Origin: JALOOB01 sp964387985
GTDB lineage: Bacteria; Chloroflexota; Anaerolineae; CG2-30-64-16
Length of the DNA: 7,102 bases
Assembly: GCA_964387985.1 (NCBI GenBank)
Contig: CAYLZG010000183.1
Span: 1-7,102, forward strand
Reading direction: 5' to 3'
Of the stretch, positions 6,117-7,102 are shown one piece after another. Both the position numbers and the translations under genes were made by a program. The notes below the pieces were generated by a model. That model was not told the DNA's origin. It did no database searches and worked only from the letters and a program-made list of their open reading frames with translations. Position 1 is the first letter of the stretch, and each line of letters begins with the position of its first letter.

Positions 6117-6392
6117 TCATTCAGCCGCAGCTGGTTGTCTCCCTTTCGGAGTGGCATCCGTCTTCTTCTTGCGCTGCCCTCTGACGATGTAGGGCAGCAG
6201 CAGCAGGTACGCCCCGCTGATGGCCATGACCAGCATCAGGATGGATGGGATCTGCTCCAGCCTTTCCCAGGTGGCTGCGAGCTGCGGATCACCCAACAGC
6301 TTGATGATGACAGCGACCGGGATCGCTATTGCGGTCGGCACAGCGATCCAACGATGGAACTTGCGAAACCACTTGCTCAAGAACTTTGTCAC
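6117..6392 (-). CDS. Two-span membrane protein, 91 aa
   Basis: The gene starts at GTG 6392 with GAGG about 9 nt upstream and is 28 nt from the BON gene stop, so it is probably the last gene of that operon. It has a basic amphipathic start (KWFRKFHRWIAVP), two hydrophobic helices at about residues 16-33 and 49-70, and a very basic, Ala-rich cytoplasmic tail (RGQRKKK to the C-terminus). The RKFHRWIAVP segment resembles the opening of PepSY-associated transmembrane proteins, but there is no PepSY domain, so this is only a hint. Its stop codon lies 8 nt from the point where the opposing cytochrome remnant loses its family sequence. The function is not known to me. Confidence 0.75.
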   Translation of the reverse strand: MTKFLSKWFRKFHRWIAVPTAIAIPVAVIIKLLGDPQLAATWERLEQIPSILMLVMAISGAYLLLLPYIVRGQRKKKTDATPKGRQPAAAE

Positions 6393-6420
6393 GTGTGAAT
6401 ACCTCGCATCCTTAAGGTTG

Positions 6421-6696
6421 TTACCTGGTCTTCAGGTCCAGGTCGATCTTTCGTGTTGGGCTGGGAGCGCCGGGCGCCGCGATCCGATTTACGACTCCGC
6501 GTACGCCCGGCGCCTGCGCGGCCAGCGCTTCGGCTGCCGCGCGTTCAGCCAGGCTATCGGTTGCACCGGCCAGGTGGACGATGCTGTGCAGCACGCCGAC
6601 GCGCAACTGGGCGTGGGCGGTGCGGCTGTCCACCACCAAGGCCGCCATAATCTCTGCACGCAGAGTTTCATCCGGGACGACCCGGTCTTGTTGCAT
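6421..6696 (-). CDS. BON-domain protein, 91 aa
   Basis: I chose the ATG at 6696 because GGAGG lies 7 nt upstream; a TTG at 6738 would overlap the upstream gene and lacks a site. Residues about 9-75 fit a BON domain: a first helix (DETLRAEIMAALVVD), a strand pair around RVGVLHSIVHLAGATDS, a second helix (LAERAAAEALAAQAPGV) and the closing VRGVVNRI. BON domains bind phospholipid surfaces or ligands and are typical of OsmY-like stress proteins. No signal peptide is visible, so this one should be cytoplasmic. The C-terminal tail (PGAPSPTRKIDLDLKTR) is short and polar. The gene sits 31 nt after the upstream membrane protein gene and 28 nt before the two-span membrane protein gene, consistent with a three-gene operon. 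Confidence 0.78.
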   Translation of the reverse strand: MQQDRVVPDETLRAEIMAALVVDSRTAHAQLRVGVLHSIVHLAGATDSLAERAAAEALAAQAPGVRGVVNRIAAPGAPSPTRKIDLDLKTR

Positions 6697-6727
6697 CGTC
6701 ACGCCTCCCGCGAACCATGCGCTCGAA

Positions 6728-7102
6728 CTACGAGGCAAGAGGTTGGACCCGAGCCTCGTTCTTGCGCGCCTGCACCAGCACCAGGGCCAGGATGATGGCC
6801 CAAACGATCAGGCGTACGGTCATCGCTCTGATGCTGTCCGGCGCGACGACCTCGCGGTAGGCCACCTGGAGGGTGAGCATGACCAAGGCGTGAATGCCGA
6901 AGGTCGCGATGGCAGCGGGCAGGGCCAGCCTGCTCTTCGTCCAGATGAGGACGGTGGTCACCAGGACGGTCAGAATACCGGCCGTGTAGTTGTAGAGCAG
7001 CAGCCAGTTGATCACATAGTAGCCCGGATCTCGGCCCAGCAGGGCGCTGCCACCGGCGAAGACAGCCATCCCGCCGATCACCAGGGCGAGAATCGCGGCG
7101 AT
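6728..7102 (-). CDS. Multi-span membrane protein, N-terminus off the window
   Basis: The frame is open at the right edge (IAAILALVIGGMAVF...), so the true start lies beyond 7102; 124 residues are visible, ending at TAG 6728-6730. Four hydrophobic helices can be seen: about residues 1-20, 28-55 (YYVINWLLLYNYTAGILTVLVTTVLIW), 60-83 and 97-117 (RLIVWAIILALVLVQARK). It has no catalytic motif I recognise, and I cannot name the family with confidence. It is the first visible gene of the operon that includes the BON-domain protein (31 nt gap) and the two-span membrane protein. The co-occurrence suggests an envelope-related unit, which is inference only. Confidence 0.75.
   Translation of the reverse strand: MAAILALVIGGMAVFAGGSALLGRDPGYYVINWLLLYNYTAGILTVLVTTVLIWTKSRLALPAAIATFGIHALVMLTLQVAYREVVAPDSIRAMTVRLIVWAIILALVLVQARKNEARVQPLAS

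Noticed and set aside
5694..6157. Minus-strand frames of 78-126 residues
   Set aside because: They are antisense to the cytochrome remnant, which has a CxxCH motif and membrane spans on the plus strand.

Overview
The window looks like a GC-rich bacterial scaffold, probably from a metagenome: it contains a run of 69 unknown bases and a fold-back inverted repeat at its left edge. The gene content suggests the phylum Chloroflexota (ECF-type sigma factor, zf-HC2 protein, long TPR-CHAT protease and secreted RCC1-repeat protein in one operon, next to small membrane and BON-domain genes). That placement is inference from gene style and is not proven by a marker gene.

Left part (1-4855, all minus strand). 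A consensus-like housekeeping promoter (TATAAT with a TTG-type -35 box 17 bp away) lies upstream of four consecutive genes: an ECF-like sigma factor; a soluble protein with two zf-HC2 zinc-finger modules (candidate anti-sigma factor, interrupted by the assembly gap); an 887-residue TPR-CHAT caspase-like protease with an intact His/Cys dyad; and an RCC1-repeat protein with a likely signal peptide that runs off the left edge. Spacings are 47, 28 and 19 nt, so they probably form one transcript. A plausible logic is a sigma/anti-sigma switch coupled to a CHAT protease, analogous in parts to the TPR-CHAT protease and sigma-inhibitor pairing of type III-E CRISPR, but with no CRISPR component in view. 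Three CAGAC direct repeats exactly 10 bp apart lie in the predicted leader of the sigma gene.

Middle part (4856-6116). This section has few intact genes. It carries a possible 41-residue single-membrane-span small ORF on the minus strand. On the plus strand is a block of two damaged genes: a RidA/YjgF-family gene with an excellent ribosome binding site but an out-of-frame internal deletion, and a membrane-anchored c-type cytochrome gene that is frameshifted ahead of its CxxCH haem motif and truncated at its 3' end. A perfect 17-bp stem with a 4-nt loop sits between them.

Right part (6117-7102, minus strand). Three closely spaced genes form a second operon: a multi-span membrane protein open at the right edge, a small BON-domain protein, and a two-span membrane protein whose stop codon lies 8 nt from where the broken cytochrome gene loses its family sequence. 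This abutment, with two damaged genes next to it, marks 5321-6117 as a site of deletion or rearrangement, or of assembly error.
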